From Amphirosellinia nigrospora (lineage: Eukaryota > Ascomycota > Sordariomycetes > Xylariales > Xylariaceae): a stretch of 64,000 nt of DNA. The stretch covers positions 372,001-436,000 of the forward strand of contig SCHM01000001.1 in assembly GCA_004123355.1 (NCBI GenBank), given 5' to 3'. This document shows positions 1-11,387 of this stretch, piece after piece (positions within the stretch are counted from its first letter, which is position 1; the number at the start of each line of letters is the position of its first letter). The position numbers and the translations under genes are program-made. The notes beneath the pieces are model-generated. The model saw only the letters and a program-made list of their open reading frames with translations, made no database searches and had not been told where the DNA came from.

Positions 1-615
1 CGGTTGTCGAGGGCTGCTATCGATTTTTGGCGGCTCGACAAGCACCGTGCCCAGCTGGCAACAAGTGTGGGGAAGCCCTGTGGAGGTTAGCCTGTGTGAG
101 TTTGCCCTTTCTGCTTCCCGACTAGCCCGGCCTGTGCAACAACAATCCCTGCCGCCCGCCAACAAAGAGCCAGGCTCAAATGACCGCAAAAGCAGCATCA
201 TCGTCGTAATCATATGACAATAGCTACTCCTTTTTCGCAACACCTACGCTTTCCTGAACGCATCTTCATCCACGTATGTTCTCTAAGTATAATAGCTCAC
301 ACCAGCGTTTGCCGTCATCCTCCTCTCTCTCTCTCCTATCATCTCGACAGCGACAACACCCAGTGCATCTACGGCACTCCGATCACATCCGGCCCCACCA
401 GCCCGCAGTGCCGCCCGCAGTGCGCCCCCACCACGACCAGGCCAGCAGGCCAGAAAACGAGAGCAAACGATAAGCTAAGCATTTTGTCGTCAGGCTTGGA
501 GACTTGGAGACCACTCGCTGCGTCCAGTCTACCTCACCAGCAAGCAAAGCCCAACTCGACATTCCAGGTGGTCGAGCCTACCTCTCAGGCTAAGAGCCTG
601 GCGCCGCGATAAATA
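1..615. other. Upstream region of the first gene
   Basis: No protein family is recognised here. An open frame covers 214-612 on the plus strand, but its composition (Pro, Ser, Thr, His mixture) looks like translated non-coding leader. The stretch probably holds the promoter and 5' untranslated region of the gene starting at 616. Confidence 0.4.
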
Positions 616-1385
616 ATGGACGCTATGCGAGGCTCCTCACCACCCAAAGCCACCCTGGGCACTGACTCACCCGAGCAGCTCCTCGACGCCTTCAAGGCCG
701 CTGCCCTATCCGTCACAAAATTGTACAAGACCTCGGCCGCCGCGCAAGCCAAGTCTCGCTCCGATGGATACCAGGACTGTCTCGATGACCTGCTGGCTTT
801 CCTCGACAAGCGGCATATCGGCTTGGGTGACGGGGAGGGGTGGCAGATCAGGAAATGGGCAACTGAGCGCTTGGATGGCAGGGACTCCGGTCCCCAGGTC
901 TCCGATGATGAAGAAGAAGTCGACAAGGCCGAAACCGTCTCTTCACCCGAGCTCCCGCGTTTAAATGCCGTCTCACGGTCATCTCCCGCCGCACGAAACG
1001 ACTCGGCACCTCCAATTTCACATCCGCCAGCCATCGCTGAGCCCGTCGTGGAAGAGCCTCAGATGATTACCGTCCCGACGCAGGAAACGTTTACCTTTCA
1101 ATCACCACACCCCTATCCCCAGGAATCCTACCTCAATATCGCAAATCTCGACTTGTCAGACTCGATAAGAACGAATGACAACATGACGCAAGGCCCTTCC
1201 TCTCAGGCTAGCCGTTTCCGGAGGGAAAAGCGGTGTCCACGACCACGGAACTCGACGACAGCTCATTTAGGGCGGGGGCCGGCCAGAAGCGGTCAATCAA
1301 CTTGGCAGAGCTGTTTGACGTAGGCACTGTGAATTTCGGAAAAGAAGCTCTCGGCAGAGAAGGAAAGAGAAGCAGGCATACGTGA
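616..1385 (+). CDS. HAPSTR1/TAPR1-like (DUF4588) protein
   Basis: The N-terminal 75 residues carry a conserved block (LYKTSAAAQAKSRSDGYQDC followed by LDDLLAFLDKRH and a WATERL segment) that I match to the HAPSTR1/TAPR1-like family, small stress-response regulators; the animal member binds the ubiquitin ligase HUWE1. The middle is acidic and low in complexity. The frame read from 616 stops at 1323, but the next frame continues from about 1240 with KRSINLAELFDVGTVNFGKE and a basic tail ending at 1385. This conserved-looking end suggests one lost base near 1215-1240. No intron is evident. The family call is from memory of the motif and is moderately sure; the fungal role is unknown. The start was chosen as the first ATG before the conserved block. 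Confidence 0.62.
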
Positions 1386-3394
1386 AGGAAATATTCAACT
1401 AAGACAGCGCAGTGGCCTGAATCTGCAACGGCTTGCTACTATTCGATACATTGCTTTAGGTACATCCAAGGAGCTCGCTGCCATCGAGATGGAGGGGAGC
1501 GAGAGGGAGGTGTGTTTTGGTAACGGAGCATTAACATGGGAGGTCTCACCAGCATTCAAGGCGTTCGGAAAGGGGTCAACCGCGGCCACCCACACCACCT
1601 TAACTTCAGCGACTCTTTGCTTTAGTATTTTTTATGTACGGGAAATCAGACGTCAAAGCGGCTGCTGTGCCGAACGACGCATGAAATGGAGCATGAGACA
1701 TTCCGTCGCTGCTGAGTTTATTGTGTATCCGACACACACGTGTCGTCTATTCGGAATATATACATATTAACTCGGTTCGCAGTTATGTAGATAGCCCTCC
1801 TTCAATAATAACCTCTACTTCCATCCCATCCAACCTTGCTATCCACTCGATGTGATAGTTTTATCAAATTTGAATTTCCAACGCTGTCACCTTTGGTAAA
1901 CTTAGTTAACGGCTGCTATCGATGCTACAAAGAGAGGGATATATCACTACAATATCTTCCAAACTATCACCTACCAACCAAAGAAACGAGCCAGGATTTT
2001 AGACATTGTTACATAGACTGAATTGAAGAAATGTCACTCAGACTCGTATCTGCCCTAACAAATCGATTTAAGACCCCCATGCCATCATGTTGTTAGTATA
2101 CATTCAAGCTCTACTAGGAGATTGCACTTGTTAATCTAGGTTCGCATAATTTGGATTTTTGCATACCGCATACATATATTGGCAAGCAAATACCTACCTA
2201 GATGCGGTTCGGCGGGTTTTCTATGCCAACATTTAATGCCAGCAGTAAATACCGCCGAGTGCTTGTTTTTCGAATACGCCGAAACTTAGATTCTAACTCG
2301 GTCATCCTATCTAAAATTCCGCTGCTCCATTACAGAAACCCCAATGGATGCCGCTTGCAAGAATGCGACGGCAAGGTAGGTAGCGCCAGCTCTGACACAG
2401 ATTCGCAACTAAATATCCAACCTGCGATGTTAGATAGAATAGCCCTTTTGTTTTCGTTTACAATAATTTGGTGATATAAGCAATTTTTCTTCTGTAAAAG
2501 TGATTTTAATGCGCCATGATCTGTTATACGAAGAGGTTAGATTTAAAGTAAAATATCGGAACCGTATAATTAGCATGATTACGAACCAAGAGCAACTTAG
2601 GCCACCAATAATGTCGGCATCCCCACGTCACACAACAGGATTACCTCCTATAAGTAGGAAATGATCAATACAAAGTTGAAGTTCTATCTGGGAAATAATT
2701 CTGACTAAGACTACATGCATTGGATAGTTCCGAGTAGCTACATAACCCCTGAATAACTATACCAAGCATACCCTCTCACAAAATGGCCACTCAGCATGTC
2801 ACGTAGTGGATAGATAGATAATTGATAACAGCTAGAAAGGAAAGAATAAGAGCGAGCGGAGTACAATGAGTATGGTTTACAGTATCTCCAAGGATAAGGG
2901 TAGTAGATGGGTGTCTTAAACTAAGACAATAGCCTCAATCAGCATCCATGGAGCATCAGATGTAGCGCGGATCATTCTCTCCCGGGTTGGATTCTCATTA
3001 CTAGCGTAGAAGAACGAAAGGAGTCCGCAACCTAGAAGAAAGCAATAGAGCCCGCGAGAGAAAGAATAGAGAGAATAGTTCAGGGGCCATAGCTTATAAT
3101 TTCACTTGGATAACAATAAAAGAAACACGTTAAAATGTTATATCAATGAAGGGATACGTCATCAACGTATCTGTATTCAATGCTCTATGTTGAAGGTATC
3201 ATTAAGGATTGTTGCCCGCTCATATCTCCTACTTGTTATGACAATAATCCTTTCTAACTGTACTCCCGCTCCTCTAGTTGAATCAGAAGAAGCTATGCAT
3301 TATTTTCATACTCTCCCATGCCATGAAGTTGAGTCTAAACCTCCGCCCAACCCGAACACCGCAAAAATAAATACGAACCTCGATTTGCTTGGAT
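1386..3394. other. AT-rich intergenic region
   Basis: About 2 kb between the HAPSTR1-like gene and the convergent C1-THF synthase gene. Only short frames occur (1489-1770, 2202-2474, 3106-3519) and none resembles a known family; the last overlaps the antisense end of the neighbouring gene. The sequence is AT-rich with several TACCTACC-type simple motifs. I see no repeat with defined ends. Confidence 0.5.
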
Positions 3395-6300
3395 TTAAAA
3401 GAGCCCTTGAATCTCACCGGTCTCAGTGTCGACATCTACGTTCAATAACCTGGTGCCGTCGGCAACCCAGGAATCGTCTGAATATCAGCAGCGAGGGCAT
3501 ATCTATTCAAACAAGTTAGTATCAATAAAATTCCAGTATAGCGAGTGGGGTCCGGGTTCTCACAAGTATCCGGCACCGGCCGCCATTCTGACATCGCGAA
3601 TAGGGACGGTGAAGCCCGTTGGGGCACCCTTGAGATCCGGGTCGTGTGACAACGAATATTGCGTCTTAGCGATACAGATGGGAAGATTAGCGAAGCCCTG
3701 CTTCGTGTACGTATCGACTTTCTTCTGTGCCAACTCGCTAAATTCGACAGCTGCAGCACCATACATCTTCTTGCAGATGGCTTCCATGCGCTCTTGAACA
3801 GAGCCACCTTCGACGTCATATAGTAGCTTGAAGTCCTTCGGCTTCTCAGACGCAGCAATTACCCCTTGGCAAGGTCAATAGCGCCCTTGCCGCCTTCGGC
3901 CCAGTGGTTGGCCAGTATCGCGTCCTCTGCACCCGCGGCGATGGCTTCTTCGCGGATAACGGCAATTTCAGCGTCAGTGTCGGTGGAGAACTTGTTGACA
4001 GCAACAATAACAGGGCAGCCGTACGCCCTTGCGTTTTCGATGTGCTTCTTGAGGTTGACGCACCCTTTTCGTAACACCTCAACGTTCTCTTTTTTGTAAA
4101 CGGGGTCTAATGGAGCACCAGGAGCAATAGGAGGGCCTCCACCATGTACCTTGAGGGCACGGATTGTAGCAACAATAACCACAACATCAGGCACAAGACC
4201 CGAGGCACGGCACTTGATGTTGAAGAATCGCTCGCCACCCATTGTGAAGTCAAAACCTGCTTCGGTAACGACAAAACCGGCCTTGGCGTTATGGTCCTCA
4301 TCGGGTTCGGTACCGGCGAGCTTCAGAGCCATTTTGTCCGCAAGAATAGAACTATTACCAATGCTGATATTGGCAAACGGCCCAGCGTGTACGAACACAG
4401 GGGTGCCTTCCAAGCTCTGCATCAAGTTAGGCTTGATAGCATCTTTCATCAGAGCAGTCAGGGCGCCCCCAGCTCCCAGGTCGTCACATGTAACGGGGTC
4501 TCCTGATCGCGAGGTAGCGACGACCATCCGGCCAAGTCGCTCTCGCATATCGGCAAGACTGGTGCTCATGGCAAGAATAGCCATGCATTCGCTTGCAACC
4601 GAGATATCGAACCCGGTGTTCCTCGTCTGGCCCTTCTCAGTGGGTGCAATACCAACAGTGATTCCACGCAGATGGCGATCATTGACATCCAAGACACGCC
4701 TCCAGGTGATGGTATCAGGATCGATATCTAGACGGGCGAACTGGTGAATTTCGTCTTCTGTGAGCTCATTTGGATCGGCCTTATCGATTCCTAGTTTCTT
4801 CAGCCGACGGAACATAACTGGTGCGAATGCCCTCTTTCCGTTCTTTGTGGGCACCAATCTCTTGTAAAGAGGTCCATCCTTTTGTGTGTTCTCATGGAAA
4901 ATGCGGGTTTCAATGGCCGCCGCAAGAAGATTATTTGCAGCGCTGACGGCGTGGATATCACCCGTTAGATGCATATTGAATTCATCCATAGGAATAACCT
5001 GACTATAACCACCACCTGCAGCACCGCCCTTAATACCAAAGGTAGGCCCTTGGCTGGGCTGACGTACGTTTGCAAAGGTTAGCCGGCCGAGGTGAGCGCC
5101 CAAGGCTTGGGCCAAGCCCATCGTGGTGGTAGACTTGCCTCACCAAGAGGGGTAGGTGTGATACCGGTGACGACAACATATCGGCCATCCTTGCGATGTT
5201 CAAGCCGCTTGAGGATACTCAAATCTACCTTGGCTTTGTATGAGCCGTACGGCTCCAGTTCATGTGGGCCAATGCCGACCTCCTCTGCGATACGAGTGAT
5301 CTGTTTCGGTGCCTGGGCTCTGGATACGTCGATATCTGACGGAACTGGGGTTTGGAGCTTAAGGGGAGTGGTACGATACGTCTCTGCTTTTGGCGGTCAA
5401 AGTATATAGTCGTGGCGTCAATCACATTCTGTAGCAACATAGCTACCGTCATGGGACCTACGCCGCCCGGAACGGGTGTGATATGAGAGGCAACCTGGGA
5501 TGCGGATTCATAGTCAACATCGCCAACGAGCCGCTGTCCTGATTTCTTAGATGCGTCCGGAATGTAGTTGGTCCCGACGTCAATCACGACAACCCCCGGC
5601 TTTAGCCACTCTCCTTTTACGAAATTAGGCTGTCCTATGGCCGCGACGACGATATCGGCCTGCCTTAGCTTCTCCTCTAGGTTTTTGGTCTTGGAGTGGC
5701 ATACGGTAACCGTAGCGTCCGCGTTCTTGAGGAGGTAACTGACGGGACTGCCAACAATGTCACTTCGGCCGAGGACCACAGCATCCTTTCCCTTAAGATC
5801 AACACCGGCCTCCTCCAGCAAAACCATGACACCCTTCGGCGTGCATGGGGTGAAATAGGGGTGGCCACCCTTCTTGGCAAGTTCACCAATGTTTGTGGTA
5901 CCAAAGCCGTCAACATCCTTATCATCGCAACAACGGAAGTCACAGCGTACTCGTTGATGTGTTTGGGAAGAGGCAATTGGACTAGGATGCCTGTTACTTT
6001 GACATCACTGTTCAATATGTGTAGCTTTGCCAAGAGTTCTGCTTCTGTGATAGACTCTGGGTAGTGAAGGAGCTCGCAGCTGATGTTGGCCTGGTGAGTC
6101 ATATTAGACCCTTGCATTCAGAAATAAAAGACTCATATTCGGCATATTTACTCACTTCCTCGGCAGCCTTCAGTTTCATGCGAACGTATGTGGCTTAAGA
6201 TACATTCATTAGACCGTCATTTCTCACAGGGGCAATAATTATCACGTACAGGAATCAGATCGATCACCGACTATGAAGGTGCTAGGTCAGCTATGATGAT

Positions 6301-6595
6301 CAACTTAAAGGGCCAGCGGCGGTGAACGGACCTTGGATGATCTTCAGGGAGGTTGATATTGAGGGTTTAACTTCTGCTTCTCGACTACCTCGGCAGCAAG
6401 CTTTTGGCGTATAGCCTTTGCGATGGCGGTGCCATCAAGCTTTGTGGCTGTCATAGTTGAGGGACTCGTCGAGAAAGACCGCTGGACGCCAAGGTTGTGA
6501 GAGGGTGACTGAACCTGAAGCGAGTGTAGATTTGGGTTCCTTGAAGGGAAGAAGGGGGCTTCACGCAGTACTTGCTCACACGAGCCGGGACACAT
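3395..6595 (-). CDS. ADE3: Trifunctional C1-tetrahydrofolate synthase
   Basis: It interconverts one-carbon units on tetrahydrofolate: methylene-THF dehydrogenase, methenyl-THF cyclohydrolase and ATP-dependent formyl-THF synthetase. The dehydrogenase/cyclohydrolase part includes [11 protein letters not shown] and the Rossmann stretch [17 protein letters not shown]. The synthetase follows, with TPLGEGKSTTT (P-loop), [18 protein letters not shown] and the C-terminal [12 protein letters not shown]. Introns lie at 6271-6331, 6194-6249 and about 6117-6155, with another near 3510-3545. Exon 2 is only 21 nt (6250-6270). Two starts are possible. The ATG at 6595 adds a presequence-like, Ser/Arg-rich leader ending RSFSTSPST. 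The ATG at 6454 would give a cytosolic form. At least six single-base losses break the frame (near 6350, 5928, 5360, 5140, 3860 and 3450), one inside the P-loop, several in homopolymers. Protein conservation on both sides argues for sequencing error. Confidence 0.93.
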
Positions 6596-7928
6596 ACATG
6601 GGGATCCGTCTTACGTGGGGTCAACAATGTAGGAGAAGTACGGGTTGTGTAGTAATCATATGTTTGAGCCGGAAGAAGGGAAAGTCGAGTGTTAGGGGAC
6701 CTGCAGGGTTTTTGGCTTCCGTAATGCGGAGCTAGAGCTCGAACTGGACCTGGACCTAGAACTGGACCCGGAGTCGTGCTTGCGATGAGTGCGCCATATC
6801 GAGGACCTTTAGGTAAGTTTGTGGGAATGGGACAGGGCCTGGCTAGGAAAAGCGAAGTAGCCGCTGCCGCTGCCTGTGGTTGTTACCGCGCTTGTGGTGC
6901 TGGTAACGTTTGTGACCGTGACTGTGACCGTGACTAGCCGTTGCCGCCACAGACGCACACTTGATGGTGGCGTTTTTTGTCGCAAGTAGAACAAATTTGT
7001 CCTCGTCGGCGTTGCGATTGCGATAGGCGAGCCACGACGAAGCCCGTTTGATAGGCCCATCTCTCAGACCTCTCAGACCACCAGCCGGTGCATCAATTCT
7101 CCGCCACCTACTGTGTCAATGTCAATGACTTAGCAAAGATGTTTCCGGCAGGGGTGTGAATGCAAGGGGCGACCCAAAGTAAGACTCTAGATCTAGGTTT
7201 TCAAATTTCTTATCACCAAAGAAGAGAAGTTAAACTGTGAATGAGTCAATACAAGAGAATGAGTTAGGATGAGTTTAGTGTAGTAGTCACCTTTTATTAG
7301 CGCCTGGAGAATGGTACCGTCTCTTACGACGCCGGATCCTGGGATCCTAGGGATCGTACAAGGAGTGGGTTAGTATATACAGCATGAGTGAAGTGTTATG
7401 TCTAAGGAGAAATATACAGTAGATGAGTCAACTTCCTAGAAGCCCTTACGACCCCATCTCATTTGCTCATTTGTGCTATTTCCGACGTCGTATTCAGGCT
7501 ATTTATTCCGTGCCTCATTGATGAACTGCAGGTAGTACTGCATTGTTAAGGACTCTCCAAGAGTAGCGAGTGGTATATCTTATTACAACAACATTATGAT
7601 TTTATTGTATATTCATGTTCGCTTGCACCATATCCATTGTCTGTACCTGTAGGTCATATTCAAGAACCTTGGTGTTTTCACTCATCAAGGTGGGTAGAAT
7701 ACTTAGGCCGTATCTTAGCACCTCAGCACTGAAAGTCGGGGGCAAGGTTTAGTGAGTCAGTCGCCCTGCGTAAGTACAAACCCGGAAGTGGTACAACATT
7801 TTGTAGTGGGGGGACGCACTTTTTGGCTTATCATCACGTGCACGCACAAACCTTTCAAAAGCCCACCCACCCCTCGATCGCTGGTGACGCTCCCAGCCCC
7901 GAGAAGTCGACAACCAAACACCGCCATC
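6596..7928. other. Intergenic region between divergent genes
   Basis: This holds the shared upstream regions of the C1-THF synthase gene (minus) and the eIF3i gene (plus). A minus-strand frame at 6809-7060 is Thr/Val-rich because of a repetitive GTGACCGTGACTGTGACC stretch near 6910-6935, and it is not a convincing protein. Nothing else is recognised. Confidence 0.45.
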
Positions 7929-9224
7929 ATGAGACCTATTCTTCTTTCGGGCCATGTAAGTACCTACCAACCGCACATGCGTCACGGCACCGGGCGCAAA
8001 ACAATATCGGTTACTGACATCTCACGTTGACAGGAACGTGCCCTGACCCAGATCAAGTACACCAGCTCCAGCTACCCCGCCACCGGCTCTCCTACTAACG
8101 AAGCGCGCGCAGATTCAATCCCGACGGCGACCTCCTCTTCTCCGTCTCCAAGGACCAGCAGATCTGTGCCTGGTTTGCCCATAATGGCGAGCGCCTCGGC
8201 ACCTACAAAGGCCACCAGGGTGCCATCTGGACCGTCGACGTCGATCCCACCTCCACCATGATCGTCAGCGGCAGCGCCGACAACACCATGCGACTATGGG
8301 AGATCAAGACCGGCCGCCTGCTTAAGACCTGGGACTTCCCAACCGCCGTCAAACGCGTCGAGTTCAGCCCTGACGGGCGTCAGCTTCTGGGTATCACGGA
8401 GAAGCGTATGGGCCATCTAGGTACCATCTTCGTCTTCCCTATCATTCCGGACGTCGACGCCGAACAGAGCGACGAGCGCAACCTGACCATCGTTTGCGAT
8501 GAGAGCAAGGCCACTGTTGCTGGCTGGAGCTACCTGTCCAAGTATATCATTGCTGGGCACGAGGATGGCTCTGTCTCTCAATACGACGCGAAGGTACGGA
8601 GGATGTGTATCGCCCCTATCATGGCTGCCTGACTAACTGCGTGGCTCGAAACAGACCGGCGAGCTTATTGACAACATCCCCATCCACGAGCTTAACATGC
8701 AAGTGACAGACTTGCAATTTTCGCCGGACCGAACATACTTCATCACCGCTTCAAAGGACAAGACGGCCAAGTTGATGGCCGCTCGGGATCTCGAACTTCT
8801 CAAGACCTACCCGCCGACACACCCCTCAACAGCGCATGCATCACCCCTAAGAAGGACTACGTAATTCTAGGTGGTGGTCAGGCTGCTATGGACGTCACGA
8901 CTACTGCTGCCCGACAGGGTAAATTCGAGGCGCGATTTTACCACAAAATCTTCGAGGACGAGATTGGCCGCGTAAGAGGTCACTTTGGACCCCTAGTAAG
9001 TTTTTGAACCTCTCCCACATTGAACCGGGCCAATGCCCAAAACAAAGCTATCGCCACCATAGCAGGAAGCTGACTTGGACGACCAGAACACGGTAGCGGC
9101 AGACCCTACAGGCAAGAGTTACGCGAGTGGCGGGGAGGACGGTTATGTGCGAGTACACCACTTTGACAAGGGATACTTCGACTTTATGTACGAGGTTGAG
9201 CGGGAGCGACAAAACAGACTATAG
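7929..9224 (+). CDS. TIF34: Translation initiation factor eIF3 subunit i (WD40)
   Basis: This is the WD40 beta-propeller subunit of the eIF3 complex that loads the 40S ribosome. The start [17 protein letters not shown] is diagnostic. WD repeats follow, including [12 protein letters not shown] with [13 protein letters not shown], then [15 protein letters not shown], then [11 protein letters not shown], and the end [20 protein letters not shown] closing with RQNRL. Five exons are inferred: 7929-7955, 8034-8056, 8113-8593, 8655-8995 and 9087-9224. All four introns are GT-AG, and exons 1 and 2 are only 27 and 23 nt. One base appears lost near 8810, where the frame changes inside the [20 protein letters not shown] segment. 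The length of about 340 residues matches the family. Confidence 0.95.
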
Positions 9225-11387
9225 ACCATGTTCTAATCGATTGTTGGTGGCGAAAGCCTACTTGGCGTTGTCATTTTCGTAGCATCGCATCTGGCGGAGG
9301 CTCAGGCGTTTGAGGATACCGGTTTGTTTCGGGAAAAAAGAAACACTGCATTAGGCGAACGTAGGGTTTAGATAGGTACTTGTGTTGCTTGTAATGAAGA
9401 GGATACCTGACCATCATGCATATTAGACATTGGCTGCCCGAGACTACACCTGCAAGTGTCTAGCAGATATCACATTTGCCGTTGGCAAAGGGTTCAGGAA
9501 CCTTGCTTGAAGTTCCGCAACAGCGCCGCAGCAGCCAGTGATTTAGGCGCCCTTTTGTTGATAATTGCATTTCTTCCAGACCACTGTCTCCTCTCCTATA
9601 CACTCATAAATAGTGTGTACCTTCAAAAGGGCGAGGTAACATTATGACTTCATGGATAAAACACGTGAAGGAGAATGAGTTGATCTTATTGTTATGACTC
9701 TGCAGGCATTTGAACTTGCTCGCTACATGGGTTGTAGTGAAGCTCTTTCCGTCTAGCTGTGGCTTAGAATCTTACATAGAAAGTTACCCCAGGTGGGTGA
9801 GATCCTGGGACAATGCACACGGCGTTCATGCGATCTAACCGGAAGTGGGGCGTGTTTACATACATTATCGCGATGGTCGAATCTCACTATCATCGTGCGG
9901 AGAAGTATAGGACGTCTGACTGTATTTTAAACACGTACAGTACATCTGAGTTTGTAGTCGCTATTCTTAAGCTAGGTAGATTGTGGAATGGAGCTTTGAG
10001 TTTTGTATGCGAACAAAAAAACAAAAAACAAAAAAGGCGGTGGATATCGCGAGCTGGTTGTTTTAGCTCGAAAATAAACTGCCGTGCTAATTACGCCACG
10101 ACTGAATGCCGCTTGGCGCCCCGAACTTCCGAGCCTATGGCCATCATCGCCATCAAGCTTCGAGATTGTCAACTACACTACTGTGCTATCTGCGTATTCT
10201 GCCATGTACAATACTGATGCCTGTATATGGGATGCCGCTAATCCAGTGTAGGAAGCCGATAAGTACCTATGCTGTATGCCAAGAAGCGGATGAAATGAGG
10301 GAAGTTTTTTTGTTCCCTGAAGCTAGTGTAGACTCGCTAGAAAACAAGCTCATCTTGGCTACCCCGTTGGAGAGCTGAGCTGTGTTCCTGTCCCCTCTTC
10401 GAACTTCTAGACTTTGATCGTCTCATCTAGCAAAGGCTATGGCACTGCCATTACGCCTTTTTGCACCAGAATCGCATCTTTGGGCCTGTTTGGGGCTCTT
10501 CTGCGTGTGTGGACGGAAGTGAAGGACAGTGGGCCAGTTTGCCAGAAGAGAATGCCAAGTCCCCGATCCTCGAGGCAACATCATCAATGGTCTTGCTGAC
10601 GTCAATAGCACATTAGAAATGAGAGAGAAGTAAGCGAGGCGTTGGGGATTGATTCATTTCATACCTTGATTGACAGAGAGAGATGGCGTTTGTTTACTCT
10701 TCAAACAACACTGACCCAGCGCTTCTCATGTTACGGAAAGTTTAGAAGTCACGACGAGAAGTGTGAGTTGATATGTACAGTGTATCCCTGAGATGATTCT
10801 CAAATCTTTGTGTCCTATTTTGATGGTAATTTGCGGTGTATTGCGCGCTGTCGACTTATCAGTGGACGACTATGACCACCTGCCTCTTTCATCGTAAGCA
10901 ACGGTCCAAGCAAGGGTCTCGATGAACGAACATCCAGCATGCCCCTGCCCGTTTGTCGTCCCATCAACCTCGCTTCCAGAGCAATTGGAAGCTGTTCCCA
11001 GCGTGGCGGCACAAGCCCCCCGGACAGACCCGGACAGGGCTGCATGGCCGATACGACGTAAACATAGCGCGGGTCACATCACATCGTAGCTGGCTAACAC
11101 GGCCTATCTGATCGCCCAACTAGTGTACCTGGTTCGTCTAGTCGCGATGGGAGCTGGGCCTGCTGGGGAACCGCTGCCCCACGCCACACGGGCTCCAGGC
11201 GCAGGATGAGCTGACGGAGTATTCCCTCTACCGGAGCTTGCCACGCTGATCGTCCTTTGTCGTGGGAGCTTTATAAGGCGTCATCGTCCCCGCGTGCTGT
11301 AGCCTCGCTTGCTTCCCGACCTTCTCGGTAGGCTCTGTGCGCCGTCTTACTGCTCGCTCGCTGGTCAATTGAGAACGCCTGCCCAAG
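9225..11387. other. Intergenic region, no recognised gene
   Basis: It contains scattered frames of 60-135 codons (for example 9813-10217 on plus and 10423-10611 on minus) with no recognisable motif or codon pattern. The last 300 bp before 11388 are GC- and pyrimidine-rich, as expected for the promoter and leader of the peptidase gene. Confidence 0.45.
11270..11278 (+). promoter_or_regulatory. TATA-like box upstream of the peptidase gene
   Basis: TTTATAAGG lies about 110 bp before the ATG at 11388 and is followed by a CT-rich leader. The spacing fits a fungal core promoter. This is position and motif only. Confidence 0.4.

Noticed and set aside
214-612. Open frame of 132 codons before the HAPSTR1-like gene
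   Set aside because: No motif, composition of a leader, and it ends three bases before the ATG of the next gene.
585-1034. Minus-strand frame of 149 codons
   Set aside because: Antisense to the HAPSTR1-like gene, whose plus-strand protein has a recognisable conserved block.
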